Positions 1 through 11,101 of a stretch of 64,000 nucleotides of DNA are shown one piece after another. Location: the NCBI GenBank assembly GCA_036362985.1, contig JAYGXS010000004.1:31719953-31783952 (forward strand), written 5' to 3'. A model generated the notes under the pieces. It worked only from the letters and a program-made list of their open reading frames with translations, ran no database searches and was not told the DNA's origin. A program made the position numbers and the translations under genes. The number at the start of each line of letters is the position of its first letter. The first letter of the stretch is position 1. This DNA is from Ligula intestinalis (lineage: Eukaryota > Platyhelminthes > Cestoda > Diphyllobothriidea > Diphyllobothriidae).

Positions 1-114
1 TTTTAAAGGCAAATAACATAAGCATTTAAATTTAGAGGAAATAAAGTCGTTACTGTCTGGTTCCTTTCCAAACACGCAAGTTGTAGATTTTGAAAAGGGT
101 CCTCCTGGCATCTG
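1..114 (+). pseudogene. CR1-like ORF2, C-terminal fragment
   Basis: Reading from base 2, the frame gives a short peptide ending FPNTQVVDFEKGPPGI and a TGA stop. The same C-terminal ending (FEKGPPGI or SEKGPSGI) closes the RT frame in copies 3, 5, 6 and 7, so this is the end of the polyprotein. An in-frame TAA at the fifth codon shows that the copy is dead. Confidence 0.8.
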
Positions 115-620
115 AAGCTCTTCCAGGATACTAAAATGATTTCTAAATATGTAAGAATTTTCCTCTGCAGATTCAAACATCACTTTCAAGGGCTGCGAAC
201 TCTTCTTCGTTTTTGCAACGTTCGCTGTGGTCTTCGAGATTGGCTATGGAATCTGGTGGGTCGCAACTCGATGATGTTGCCTTGACTTCTACTACCTTTT
301 CCTGTTGTCCCGGATGACCCCTTCTTAACTCAAGGATATATTATTTTTTTCCATGACCATAAACGCCCCGAACCTTCAACATCAGGTCCCAAACTAACCA
401 CATCAAACCCTGTTACCTATTAAGGCAGTTTTTTCTGCCAAAATTTTTTTGAACTCTGTGGCCTGCTGAACTCATCCACTGATTTAGGAGTTTTTTTACT
501 GCCGATGACAATTATTTTATAAGAGTTCACTGTTTATCATAATTATTTTTATGTTCACGATAGCACTAAGTTTGTAACGACAGGGCCCCTTTGGCCTTAA
601 ATATACAAATTATTTTTATT
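1..620 (+). mobile_element. CR1-like retrotransposon copy 1, 3' end (subfamily with copy 7)
   Basis: This is the 3' end of a CR1-like non-LTR retrotransposon; the rest lies left of the window. It holds the last codons of ORF2 (1-114), then a 3' UTR of about 500 bp that matches the 3' UTR of copy 7 (19560-20065) along its length. Near the end an AGGGCC...GGCCTT hairpin (about 582-597) is followed by TTAAATATACAAATT and a T-rich tail, the same terminal signature as four other copies here. It abuts an element in the opposite orientation at about 619, which suggests that it inserted into that element, whose other half would then lie outside the window. Confidence 0.8.
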
Positions 621-632
621 ATAGATAATTTG

Positions 633-1070
633 GAAGGCCGTCAGTTCCCGAGGAGTGCGAGTTTTTTAGACGGATAATGTGCTTACGAATTACTTGTATG
701 GAGAAATCTATCGTACTGATAGTATTGACTAAGGATGGCTGAAACGACGGGACCGGTTCAGATTCCGTCGAAAGGCGCTTTGAAAAGAATGCATTGAACA
801 TTTCAGCCTTTTCAGACTCATCTTGCACAAATGCTTTATTTTCATTCAGTAAAAGGGGGATTTCGTGACCTCATTTAGCGGAGAACCGACGACGAAACAG
901 TTGGGCAATAGATTTTGCAGAGTTAAACTCGCTGAGTGCGCAAGATTCCCTCTTTGTCACGTGCAAAACGAATCTTAGACGCTAATTCGAAAATCTCTGC
1001 GATTCCAAGGTGCAAAGACAATGAACTAGTAGACTGGTCCTTCAACTGTCGTTACAATTTCTTTAGTCTT
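633..1070 (-). pseudogene. CR1-like ORF2, linker and RT N-terminus, broken
   Basis: Minus-strand translation gives the linker QLKDQSTSSLSLHLGIAEIF and the RT entry region with FNAFFSKRLSTESEPVPSF and LKNSHSSGTDGLPN. These align residue by residue with 6240-6680 of copy 3. LKNSHS.G.DG is the conserved early RT block of CR1-clade enzymes. At least two frame changes separate the pieces, and the catalytic palm is absent because the element ends here. Confidence 0.75.
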
Positions 1071-1440
1071 GACAAACGAAAATGTTTCGCAAAGCTTTTC
1101 ATCATCTTCCGATGATGAGTTAGGTGGATGATAAATGCATCCAATAATCGCCTTTTGACGGGGAGACAGGATAATGGATGCAAAGCAGTAATTGCCCGAG
1201 AATAACTCAGCATCTAGGTCGAACGGGAAATGCTTAAAAAAAGCTTTAATATAGAGAAGACAACAGCCACCACGTTTACTAGGGCGGTCTTGACGGTAGA
1301 AATCATACTCGTCTATTATGAATAAAGCATCAGAAATAAGTGGATGGGTCCACGACTCTGCAATGCATATAACATCTGGCTTCAGCTCGAACGCAATAGC
1401 TCTAAGCTTAGCCATATTATTTTAAACAGATCTTGCATTA
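1071..1440 (-). pseudogene. CR1-like AP endonuclease, N-terminal half
   Basis: The minus-strand frame contains LDIILLNARSV, then MAKLRAIAFELKPDVICIAE, SWTHPLISD, RGGCCLLYIK and AIIGCIYHPPNSS. These are the first half of an APE-type endonuclease; the E of the AESW block is the metal-binding glutamate. A stop follows NARSV. After FSFVK the sequence jumps straight to the RT linker, so the GDFN and SDH catalytic blocks have been deleted (about 500 bp compared with copy 3). Confidence 0.8.
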
Positions 1441-1489
1441 AGTAAGATGATATCTAGTGTAGCGTGAGTAATCGAACTAGGGTTATCGT

Positions 1490-2790
1490 TTTTTAGTCAT
1501 AAAAATTTGAAGGTGGGTAATTTGATTGGAAGTTTGGAGAATAGCCATCGACTGGAGCAGGACAATTAACATTAGAAAGCCGAGCGGGGATAGCTAAAAG
1601 CTGCAGGTAGATAGCTCTGTGAGATCGATGGGCCATAAGGATTAGTGCCGTGGTGAGCTTGCTGATAGTTAATGGGTAATTGGGAAAACCAAGACGGGAA
1701 ATAGAGGCTAGTGGGCGAGGTAAGGTAACTATGAGCATTAAGCGGTGGAAAGCCTGGCCCCGTTTGATAATTGTGATAAGTAGGGTAACCTATATGTTTA
1801 CTATCTTCCTGTTGTATAGGCTTTACTTGTGTTTGGGAAGGCTGCATGCTCGCGGTTGAGATCCGGATCCCACCCTTTCGACGACCTGAATTGGGTGATT
1901 TAATAGAAGGTTTGGGAGAACTCTGATTGAGTAACGAAGCTGTTGGTCTGCCTGACGTGGAGGGATTTTCGGAATTTCTAGGAGGTCTACCAGAATTACT
2001 ACCTATGGAAACTGGGTAAGCATCTTAAGTTGGAAGTAGATGAGGATGTCTGGTGACATGAGGGGGGTGAGACAGTTGCTGTACTGGGGAGCAGTAATTT
2101 AGGTCCGGCAGGAATTAGAGTACACGGCTCCTGGGCTTCCTAGGGCTACGACCAGGAATTTGAACCGATTGCGGTGAATGAACAATTTTATCAGAAGAAC
2201 TTGACGCTATTCTTTGCTCCATTGGCGTGAGCTCATGACAGAGGAAATACTTTGTGTTTCTCAGATATTTGGAAACAAGCTTTGGCTGTTTAAAAATGGC
2301 GTCGATTTCAATGAGTGGAAATAGCTTGACTAAAATGGGTGGGTTTTGACTGCAAGATGACAGTCTAATAGCCTCTGCTATTTTATAGTTAAATCCGCAG
2401 GAGTAGAGGAAATTCATTGCAACGTCCATTGGCCGAATTGATTTCGGAACGTTTTTCAGAATAAAATTGTACGTCCTTTTTTGTCTATCCTGTGACTCAC
2501 TTGCGACCAAATTAACGAGAGTATCTAAACGTTTGCATTCCTGCGAGGAAATTGCAGATTTATTTCCATCAAATAGGGTCCCAACGATTGAGAGAACTGA
2601 CCCAAATTTCAGCATAAACTCGTTGCAATTTTTCATTGCAGACAAATCTATTTGCTCGGCAATCAGATCAAACTGAATACTGATGTCAGGCTGAAGACTG
2701 ATATCAGTAATGATGTTTGCCTTTCGCAGACACCGCTTGGGTCTGGAATTCTGAGGCTTCCTACTGAATGAAAGTGTCGTCTTCATACTT
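1490..2790 (-). pseudogene. CR1-like ORF1 (nucleic-acid-binding, degraded)
   Basis: The minus-strand frame starts near MKTTLSFSRKPQNSRPKRCL at about 2787 and runs about 220 codons before it breaks into other frames. It includes RTYNFILKNVPKSIRPMDVA, FLYSCGFNYKIAEAIRLSS, PPILVKLFPLIEIDAIFKQ and SKYLRNTKYFLCHELTPMEQ. The order NFILKNVP, RLSS, LVKLF, SK.LRNTK, LTPMEQ recalls the RRM-like ORF1 proteins of CR1/L1-type elements, where a peptide of the type R.DLTP.ER closes the domain. The same blocks recur in copies 3 and 6. The region 1490-1850 is a Pro/Ser/Tyr-rich linker. Confidence 0.65.
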
Positions 2791-3703
2791 TTCGAAGCAA
2801 CAAGTAAGTTAATCAAAAACAGTCCGCAATTCAGAATAAAATAACTATTTAAGCTTATATAAGTTCCTAAAAGCAAGACAGATGGTTAACAGAAGGCTAG
2901 GTAAGCAAGCAGAGACCAAACCAACAAAGGGAATGGAAGCAGATTTTTCAAGCGTAGGTACTGGTACTCACGGATAATTTATATAAGAAAACGAAAGACT
3001 AATAGTCGTATCTTCTCTTAGCTAAATCGATTTAGTTAAGACTGATGACTTAGCTGAAATTTGGAAACGACCGGCGATGAAATTCTTCATCTATGTAAGA
3101 GGTCTGCCTCCGATACCCATCAATCGGAGAACCCTACAAGATCACAGTCGATATTTCCCCTCACTCCTCCTAGGATATTTCTACATCGATATCCCCCATC
3201 AATTATGATCTAGGATATTGCGGCTGCAACCGTACGTATGGAATTTTTTCTTGCGTATCTAGAATTATTTTTCTTGCGTGGACGATCTTTTGAAGTCGGA
3301 ATTTAAGAAGATTTTGTTTTCCAACCAATTCGATTGAGGCGCAACCTCTTTAAACCGAACGCAACATCTTAAAACCAACAAATTCGTGGCCTAGTAACAG
3401 AAATCGTCAAGATCAGAATATTCTCGAGACCTTCAAAGGCTGAGTCGTTTCCCAATATTGAATGCACTTTTTCAAATAAATTTAAAGTGCTTATTAAAAA
3501 AAGCTACAGTACTTGTTAAGTTAACTCTGATTATTTGTCGTAAGTCATAATCTGAAAATCACATTAACTGTTTTTTTCTAAACGTAATAACTAATAAAGT
3601 TTTTTTGAAAATTTTAAAGGATTTTAGCAACCAGCTGTGGTAAAATCTGTTGGCTGAATTTTTCTAAATCGTCTCAGATTTAAAGCAGATTTCCATCAAA
3701 ATT

Positions 3704-5330
3704 ATGAGAAGGAAAATTATAGCTCATCGTAAGATATCTGCTCCCAGACCCAAGCGGTGCCTGCCTACGCCTACTAGTCAATGCCTTGATATCAACATGC
3801 AGCCCATTGTCAAGGCTGAGCAAATTGGTTTATCTGCATTACAGAACTGTTATGACTTCATGATGAAGTCTGGTTCTGTTTTGTCAATACTAGGCAATCT
3901 GTTTGATGGTAAGTTATCAGATAAATATAAATAAATAAATAATTTGTATATTTAAGGCCCAAGGGGCCCTGTCGTTACAAACTAAGTGCTATCGTGAAAA
4001 TAAAAATGATTATGATAAACAGTGAACTCTTCTAAAATAATTGTCATGGGCAGTAAAAAAAGTTAGACTCCCTCGTCCATCTTATAACCACGGAATCTTT
4101 TGATAGACAAAATCGAAACTTTAACTTTATACTAAAAATGCCTCCATATTAAGTCGCCCTCTGGATATTGCAAAAGATTTTCTATGTTTGGGTAGTTTCA
4201 ACTACAAAATTGCGGAAGCAAAGCGTCTCCAATCGCGTAGCAAAAACCCGCCCTTCCTAGTTAAATTGTTTTCACCGATCGAGGTGGACTCAATCTTTGC
4301 TCAACGGGGTCGCATTTCCTGATATTTAGAAATGACTAAAAGTATCCTCTTTCGAGATCTTACACCAATGGAGCGAATAAATGCGGCTCTCCAGTCCAAT
4401 AGACCAATGAATTCTCAGCATTCTATTCCTAAATCTGTTCGAAGTCCCGATAGGGTAAATGCACTCGCTAATCCTCCACCCCGGATATCTGGTCATACAC
4501 CCACTAACGTCAGTACACCCGTCATCCCTGCCTCCCATATGTCTATTTATAGTCCCGTAACAGTCAGTACACCTGCTATCACTTCTTCCCGAATGTCTAG
4601 TCATAGACCCACAAACATCAGTGCACCAGTTAGCCCATCCCTCTTGATGTCGGGACCGTCAAGCCTCGCCACTCCGTCATCTTCTACGATTAAAGCTAGT
4701 CTAAATACATTCTCTGTCCAACGATTGATAAATTTCGCTGCCTCTAACTCGGCAACAAGCTCATCAAGAATGTCGCCAACACCGTCGAAAGCGGTTAGGC
4801 CGAGCACTTCCCCACCACAACCTAGCTCCTCCCTTGACAGTGGGAGCCATATTATTCCCCAGTATAATGCGTTATTGAACATGCCGGGCCCGAACCACGA
4901 AAAATTTAATGTGCACGGCAGTAACCTTAACTTGTATAATTTAAAATCTAATCGGAGTTGCCGTACAGGACCTTCACTGATTATGACCACATGTCCTTAC
5001 GCGAGCGGCCCCAACACTATTTTTATGTCCCCATTCCCCCTATCAGTTCCTTTACCCATCCTCTACCACCCAAACCTGCAACTTCTACATGCTTTCTCGC
5101 CTCCTCCCATTCCTCCCAAACGCCCCAGAAGCTTATTTTGGTTTATCCTCTCCTCATATTTCCCTGCCAGAAATCGAGGCCCCTAGCTATCTCAACCCTT
5201 ATCAGCCATCCATTATTGGCTACCCTTATGCTAGCAGCTCCATACCCGTCAGTACTTATTCCACAAATAATAACGGCCTACAGTTTGCCTACTCACCTTC
5301 AAATTCTTTTTTTATAAATAACGATAGCCA
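3704..5330 (+). pseudogene. CR1-like ORF1 of copy 3, interrupted
   Basis: The frame opens at 3704 with MRRKIIAHRKISAPRPKRCL, aligning with ORF1 of copy 2 (NSRPKRCL). It reads through SALQNCYDFMMKSGSVLSIL to LFDG at about 3910, where a nested insertion breaks it. After the insertion it resumes at about 4065 with LDSLV, FNFILK, FNYKIAEAKRLQSRSKNPPF, LVKLFSPIEVDSIF and SILFRDLTPMERINAAL. A long Ser/Pro/Thr-rich region (4380-5180) with repeated HxPTNxSxPV-type units follows. Several frame changes are needed. The role is presumably RNA binding and chaperone activity for retrotransposition, by analogy with other CR1 elements. Confidence 0.65.
3921..4060 (-). mobile_element. Short nested CR1-like 3' end inside ORF1 of copy 3
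   Basis: These 140 bases are the reverse complement of the last 140 bases of copy 1's 3' UTR (compare about 490-620): the run TTTTTTACTGCC, the block CACTAAGTTTGTAACGAC, the hairpin AGGGCCCCTTGGGCCTT and an ATTT-repeat tail at 3921-3945. They interrupt ORF1 between LFDGKLS and LDSLV. The copy is therefore a very short 5'-truncated insertion on the minus strand. The flanks share a possible short duplication (CAGNAAA). Confidence 0.8.
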
Positions 5331-5336
5331 TAGTCC

Positions 5337-8196
5337 TGCCACTCAAAACACACTAGATGTCATATTGCTTAATGCCAGGTCTTTCATAAAAAAAATGGCT
5401 CAACTGCGAGCTATTGCTTTTGAGATGACGCCGATGTTAAATGCATAACAGAATCCTGGACCCATCCAATTATTTCCGACTCCTCTCTTATCATAGACGA
5501 GTATGATCTCTATCGTCACGATCGCATTAATAAGCGTGGTGGTGGTTGTCTTCTCTATATTAGAACGTCATTTAGGCACTTTCCGTTTTATCTAAATAGC
5601 ACGTCCTTCTCTGGAAATTACTGTTTCACTTCTAGTATACTGTCTCCCCGGCAAAAGGCGATTATCGGATGTGTTTATAATCCTCCTAACTCTTCATCTG
5701 AAGAAGATGCGAATTCGTGTGAAATATTCAAGTTTATTTCAGAAGCTTCGTTTGAAGTTAAAATTATTGCTGAAAATTTTAATTTTCCTGAAATCGGCTG
5801 GCTTTCAAACTATTGTCCACATAGATTTCAGCCTTTTCTAGACACCATTAATTTTTCTAACTGGTATCAACTGGTTAGTTCCCCAACAAGACAGAAGCAT
5901 ATCCTACATCTGATTTTCACAAATAGCACTGCCCCTCTCTTCGCTGATTTGAAGCAGGACATTTTCCAAAGTGATCACACATTAATTCACTGTTGCCTTC
6001 CGCTTCCTTCTACGGAAAAGGCTAGTGCTAATCGTACCTATCATGCATATGACCTCGCAGATATAAGCTCAATCAACATTTTTCTTAACTAATTAGATTG
6101 GCAGAGCCTCTCCTCCATTAACGACGCTAAATATCTTTCTGAACTCATGTCGGTCGTTTCTAACGAAATGCTAGAATTTGTGCCCACTAAAATTGCGAAA
6201 CCCTTCACACCAGAATCGACCGTCCCTCATTTTATTTTGCCCAGACTAAAGAAATTGAGGAGGCAGCTGAAAGATCGATCTACTAGTTCACTGTCTGTGC
6301 ATCTAAGGATCGCAGAGATCTTCAAATTAGCGTCAAAGATTCGTCTTGCACATGACCAGCACAGGGAATCTTGCGCCCTGAGCAAGTCAAACTCTGCAAA
6401 ATCGGTTGCACAACTGTTTCGTCGTCGGTCCTCCGCAAAACGAGGAATTAAAAGACCCCCATTGCTTAATGAAAGTAAAACATTTGTGCTAGATGAGTCT
6501 GATAAGGCTGACTTGTTCAATGCTTTCTTTGCAAAGCATTTTACGACAGAATCCGAACCGGTCCCGTCGTTTCAACCATACTTAGACAATACTCTCGGGA
6601 ACATTGATTTCTCCATAGAATTAATTCATAAGCATATAATTTGTCTAAAAAACTCGCACTCTTCGAAGACTGCTGGTTTCCCCAATTCAGTTATCAAAAG
6701 AGTGTCGACCTTTCCCAAATTACTTAGCCATATATTTTCAGTCTATCTCTTAAATGGTTTCTTTCCTGACACTTGGAAGACATCCATTATTCTTCCAGTC
6801 TTTAAATCAGGATCTCGTTCGGACATAAATAACTACCGCGGTATTCATTAAACCCCGGCCCTAGCTAAACTTCTGGAGAAGATAAATTTTAATCAAATTC
6901 TCGATTTTTGCCTAAAAAATAAGCTTTTAAGCGACTCACAGCATGATTTTCTACCCGGGCGATCATGCGAGACGTGTCACTGAACTTTTCTTAACCACGT
7001 CACTTCCCTCCGTAACGAGCGGCAATCCGTGGTTGTTATCTACTTTGACCTGAGCAAAGCCTTCAACAAGGTACCGCACAGACGGCTTGAGATTAAATTG
7101 GAAGCCATTGGTATCCGTCCCCCTCTCCTTGACTTCATCGGTTCCTACTTGTCTAACCGCAACCAGAAGGTCCTAGTAGGTGATAGTTACTCCACTGCTC
7201 AGCTGATCACGAGTGGCGTTTTTCAAGGCACTGTCTTGGGTCCTTTACTCTTCATTCTATGCATAAACGGAATTTCGACTGTTCTAAAAAATTCACACAA
7301 TCTCATTCATGCAGACGACCTCAAATGCATATACTCATTTTCTAAGGACACGGCAAGTATATGCGTTGATAAAATAAATGCGGACCTACTTACACTCTCA
7401 CGTTGGAGTGCTACCTGGCAGGTGGAATTCTCTCCATCCAAGTGTAGTTTCATGTGTTTTGGTCCCACCAAGCTTCCTCGTCCCCTAGTCTTTCAAAATA
7501 CTCCACTTTTAGAACGATCCACTATAAAAGACTTAGGTATAAGCTTCACAAATAAACTAGCATTGTGGCCTCATGCGGATCGAATAGCTGCAAAGGCTGC
7601 ACAGATATGTGGCTTTATATCACACAATTTCTTCCTGCTGGAAATGAAGTTCAAACTTTATTGCATGTATGTTCTAACCATCCTAGAATACAACTGTCCC
7701 CTCTTTGGTCTAATGAATGCTTCTGACCGCGGTAAGATTGAAAATATACAGAGGGTATTGACTCGCAAAATATTCGCTCTTCCTCGATCTACTACTTCTT
7801 ATACAGAGAGATGTCAGTTAGCGAACATGACATTTCTTTGGGCCAGAAGACTCGAAGCAGGCCTCTGTTTCCTCTTTCGCGTTAACTCTACCCTTAACCT
7901 TCCACGAATCAATGCTCTCATTCCCGCAGATAGACCTTATGCCACTCGTAATTCTTCTAGGATTATTGCATCCCCCCCCCCTTAGCTCCACTTCGAACCA
8001 TTCTCACTTCTTTGCCTGCAAATATGCCTTCCTTTGGAATAATATTCCCCTCGAAATTAGGCTGTCGTCTAACTTAGCATTTTTTACAGTCAAATTACGT
8101 AAACACTTCACATCGGAAGATATAAAGTCCTTGCTATCCATCTCCTTCCCAAACACACAACTTTTGGACTTTGAAAAGGGTCCCCCTGGTATCTGA
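5337..8196 (+). pseudogene. CR1-like ORF2: endonuclease plus reverse transcriptase, broken
   Basis: The AP endonuclease covers about 5350-6060 (LDVILLNARSF, ITESWTHPIISD, GGGCLLYIRT, AIIGCVYNPPNSSS, LIFTNS, QSDHTLIHCC). The GDFN block reads AENFNFPEI, so its catalytic Asp is changed. RT covers about 6600-7700 (LKNSHS, PVFKSGSRSDINNYRGIH, YFDLSKAFNKVPHRRL, GVFQGTVLGPLLF, HADDLK). The catalytic box is HADD instead of YADD. The C-terminal domain ends FEKGPPGI at 8196. Disruptions: one base lost at about 5431; in-frame stops at 6090, 6849 and 6981; and a frameshift in the C-tract at 7972-7981. Confidence 0.85.
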
Positions 8197-9377
8197 GATG
8201 GTTATGTTTAGCTAACATTTTTTCTATATATGTCTATTTCTTCCTCTTTTGAGTGCTATTTGCAACGATGTTTCGTCCACTTCTCTGTCCAGGCATCATT
8301 GCCGTTTCTTCATTCTCCGTTTTACAACCCTGATGATAGGCTTAATGGTCTTTAGTCATGCTCATGGCGGTTCTGCTATTTTCGCCAGCTCGTCGCTAGA
8401 CTCCGCAGTCTACAAGGTCGCATCTCCGGAGTTTCATTGATAATCAGGTGACCTCTGCCGTTCACTCTAGTGGCGACCCTGTTGTCCGCGATGGCTTCCT
8501 CTGGTCTCACCTCCCTGATGGTTGATCATGAAGCCAGTTGGGTGGTGTTACAGTGGGGAACGACAGCCTCTGCTGTTATATGATTTCTCCAATTACAAGA
8601 AGCGTTTCCAACCCTCATACGTTGTCATCAACAGTCCTGTCTCATGTGCACTACAATCAATCCTCTCAACCAAACCCCTTTATTTTGTTGAAGCAGTTTT
8701 TTCTCCTACGTTTTGTTTTTTTTAAGCGGGGGTTCGCTGAACTCCGCCCAAGCTTTAATGGTAGGAGTTTTTTTCACTGCTTCCTCCTTAGTTCACCATG
8801 TGTTTCAGAGAGTTTTGACTTATATTTTAAAGCGACGATATGTTGGTGAAAATGAATTAAGCTTCCAACACTGACCTTAAGCTCGACTGGACACAACCTA
8901 AATTTCTGCTCTCCAACGTAGACTATTTGTATTCTGAGACCATTTCGCCAGTACTGTTTTGGATATTATCGCTTCAAGTGTATTTGCAAAAGTACTTTCT
9001 GCAACTCGTGAAATTTGTTATTGTGTCGTACTTCATCAGAAAACGGAATCAAATTGGAATTTGTTCTTCACGTCATTGAACTGAATTCGCAGCCTACAAC
9101 CAAAGCAAGTGAAAACAGCCTGAAAAAGCCACCAGTGACATGATCAGCAGTTATTCAGGACCTCGAAGATCTACAAACGGCTGAGTCACTCCTGAATATC
9201 CCGCATATTGTTTATACACATTTGAAAGTGCTTCTAAGTAATTAAGCGTATTTTTTGCTCAGTCTGCTAGAAATATTTGCAATACTTTACACACTGTCTG
9301 AAGATTTTTGTTATTTTAAATACCAGAGAACACACTACGTCATAGTCGCATTTTGAATTTAGTCGTTTCGTTTGCAA

Positions 9378-10618
9378 ATGGAAGTAGCAAATATTACCCT
9401 CGATAATTCTACTAAATTGTCAGTGGGGCCAGTAATCCAACCGCGGACGCCTAGGGTGAAAGTCGAACGGCTAGAATGTGGAGCTATAGAAGAGTACAGT
9501 AGTGAGGATCAACTTAGATTATCAATTACAAAAGAGCGGTCTTGAAGTTTATTGAAAAGTCCTCCCAGCAAACGGACGAAAAGTCTCAGAAGTTTAAGAG
9601 GTGCAGCTTATAAAGATGAGGCTTGCACATCCTGTCTTACGCTTCTGCACAAATTTGCAGACCACGATAATAAGCTCCATAATCTGAAAATGGAAATGTA
9701 TGAATTGAAGAAATCGTTTCACTTCCTCCTTAAAAAGGACAAAATCATCGTACCTGAAGTTGAGAGTAGCCAGCAAAGAAAAGTATTTGCAGAATCCCGA
9801 GGCGGAGCAGCCACTGAGAAAGATGAACAGACACCGGCAACCCAAGTGGCGAAATTGGTAGCTTCCACCTCAAATCCTCTCGATACTGCGCGAAACAAAA
9901 CACCCACCAAACAACACGCTCCAATCAGAGAAGGAGATTGTACAACTCCACTTTCTTGTCAAGTAGGTTCGGGCACAGAAAGCCAGCATAAAAAAGATAG
10001 TGGGTATGCTAAGGCTGCATACAAATCACTGAAAAAACCACAAATGCGGAGGGGGGCAGCACGAAGACAGCTCTGAACAAAGCCATCCCGGCTTCCAAAA
10101 GAAGCCTATATCTGGTGATGGTAAGGAAACCCAAAGTCACAAGCCATTCCTATCGATACCTTGGGGTCTTCCGATGGCAGTAGGGCTGGAAATATATCAA
10201 AGGTCTCCCTTGACCGCCAAAACTGCGTAGTCGTTCAAGGCCTACCTGAATCAGACGGAACTGTTCCGAAGGAAAGGATGGATGTGGACGTCAAAAAATT
10301 TCGGGACGTGCTAAAAGACATTCTCAGACAGCGAGGGACAGAACAGTTTGTGGAGCTTTCAGGATAGGCAAACAGGTTACTGAACTGTGGGAAACTGTCT
10401 AACCTCGACCTTTCAGGATAGTCTTGGATAACAAAGAACAGGTGAACTTAGTTCTGTCCCGGAAGACAGCTCTCCGCCACTCACATAAGACCGTGTTTTT
10501 TCAGCCGGACTTCTCTCCGGCAGAACGTCTGAAAGGCCGAGAATTGGTGGCGGAACTACGGGAGAGAGAGCTGGAGAGAGCAATCTGGCTATCTTCAGAG
10601 ACCAAATAGTACAGAAAA
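9378..10618 (+). pseudogene. ORF1 of copy 4, RRM-like, broken
   Basis: The frame opens at ATG 9378 (MEVANITLDNSTKLSVGP), meets a TGA at 9543 and continues to 10076 with a heptad-like stretch (LTLLHKFADHDNKLHNLKME, then LKKSFHFLLKKD) that looks like a short coiled coil. Downstream, 10200-10370 gives QNCVVVQGLPES and 10424-10609 gives VNLVLSRKTALRHSHKTVFF and PDFSPAERLKGRELVAELRE. QNCVVVQGLPES and PDFSPAER correspond to the RRM-like core and its closing peptide in CR1/L1 ORF1 proteins. Two further frame changes are needed. Confidence 0.6.
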
Positions 10619-10631
10619 CTGCCATAGTGCT

Positions 10632-10990
10632 GTGGAAGCAGTCAGTCCTGATGACGGCTGCGGTCCAGTAGTACTGGCAAACTCGCGTCCAAACGCATTG
10701 AACACTGCAGAGTCTCGCCGGCTGAAATTTCTATATACTAACGCCCAGAGTTTATTCTCGAAGTTTGATGAACTTCGAATACAGGATGCCGATGGGTCCC
10801 CTGATGTTATAGCAATAACAGAAACCTGGCTGTCACAGAGCATCAGTGATTCAGGAGTGGCGCTATGCGGATACCAACTATTTAGACGAGACCGAGTTGA
10901 ACGCCACGGTTGAGGAGTTGCTATGTATATAAAGAACGAATTAATTGTGTGCAAGAAGCCTGAAAGGATTACTCATGGTATAGAGGCTAT
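10632..10990 (+). pseudogene. AP endonuclease of copy 4, N-terminal part, cut by gap
   Basis: The frame gives LKFLYTNAQSLFSKFDELRI, PDVIAITETWLSQSI, YQLFRRDR and GVAMYIKNEL. These are the first blocks of an APE-type endonuclease: the N of TNAQS, and the E of TETW that binds the metal. A TGA interrupts at about 10912, after RHG. The remaining catalytic blocks (GDFN, SDH) should lie in the gap at 10991-11090 and would not fit in 100 bases, so the true gap is probably larger. Confidence 0.7.
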
Positions 10991-11090
10991 NNNNNNNNNN
11001 NNNNNNNNNNNNNNNNNNNNNNNNNNNNNNNNNNNNNNNNNNNNNNNNNNNNNNNNNNNNNNNNNNNNNNNNNNNNNNNNNNNNNNNNNN
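10991..11090. other. Assembly gap (100 N)
   Basis: Exactly 100 unknown bases inside the endonuclease-RT junction of copy 4. The round number suggests a placeholder of unknown length. About 1 kb of ORF2 (rest of endonuclease, linker, RT start) is expected here. Confidence 0.97.
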
Positions 11091-11101
11091 AATCGCACAT
11101 A

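Larger units (their letters stand above)
619..3060 (-). mobile_element. CR1-like retrotransposon copy 2, 5' half, minus strand
   Basis: On the minus strand the order is 5' UTR (about 2790-3060), ORF1 (about 2790 down to 1490), endonuclease start (about 1440-1071) and RT start (about 1070-633). The RT stops abruptly at the position equivalent to GLPN in copy 3, exactly where copy 1 begins. Non-LTR elements are usually truncated at the 5' end, so loss of the 3' half points to interruption by copy 1. An internal deletion of about 500 bp has removed the second half of the endonuclease. It lies head to head with copy 3. The 5' limit is approximate. Confidence 0.75.
3060..8870 (+). mobile_element. 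CR1-like retrotransposon copy 3, near full length
   Basis: This is the most complete family member: 5' UTR (about 3060-3703), ORF1 (3704 to about 5330), ORF2 with endonuclease and RT (about 5337-8196) and a 3' UTR of about 670 bp that matches copy 8 (20610-21290). The final 130 bp of the 3' UTR, with the terminal GGCC hairpin seen in copy 8, are missing; similarity stops near 8870, where the next element's leader begins. A 140 bp minus-strand fragment sits inside ORF1. Stops and frameshifts make it inactive. The 5' limit is approximate. Confidence 0.8.

Noticed and set aside
1..620. Twin-priming (5' inversion) explanation for the copy 1/copy 2 junction
   Set aside because: The order is 3' sense end followed by inverted 5' half, the reverse of what twin priming gives. 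Nested insertion fits better.
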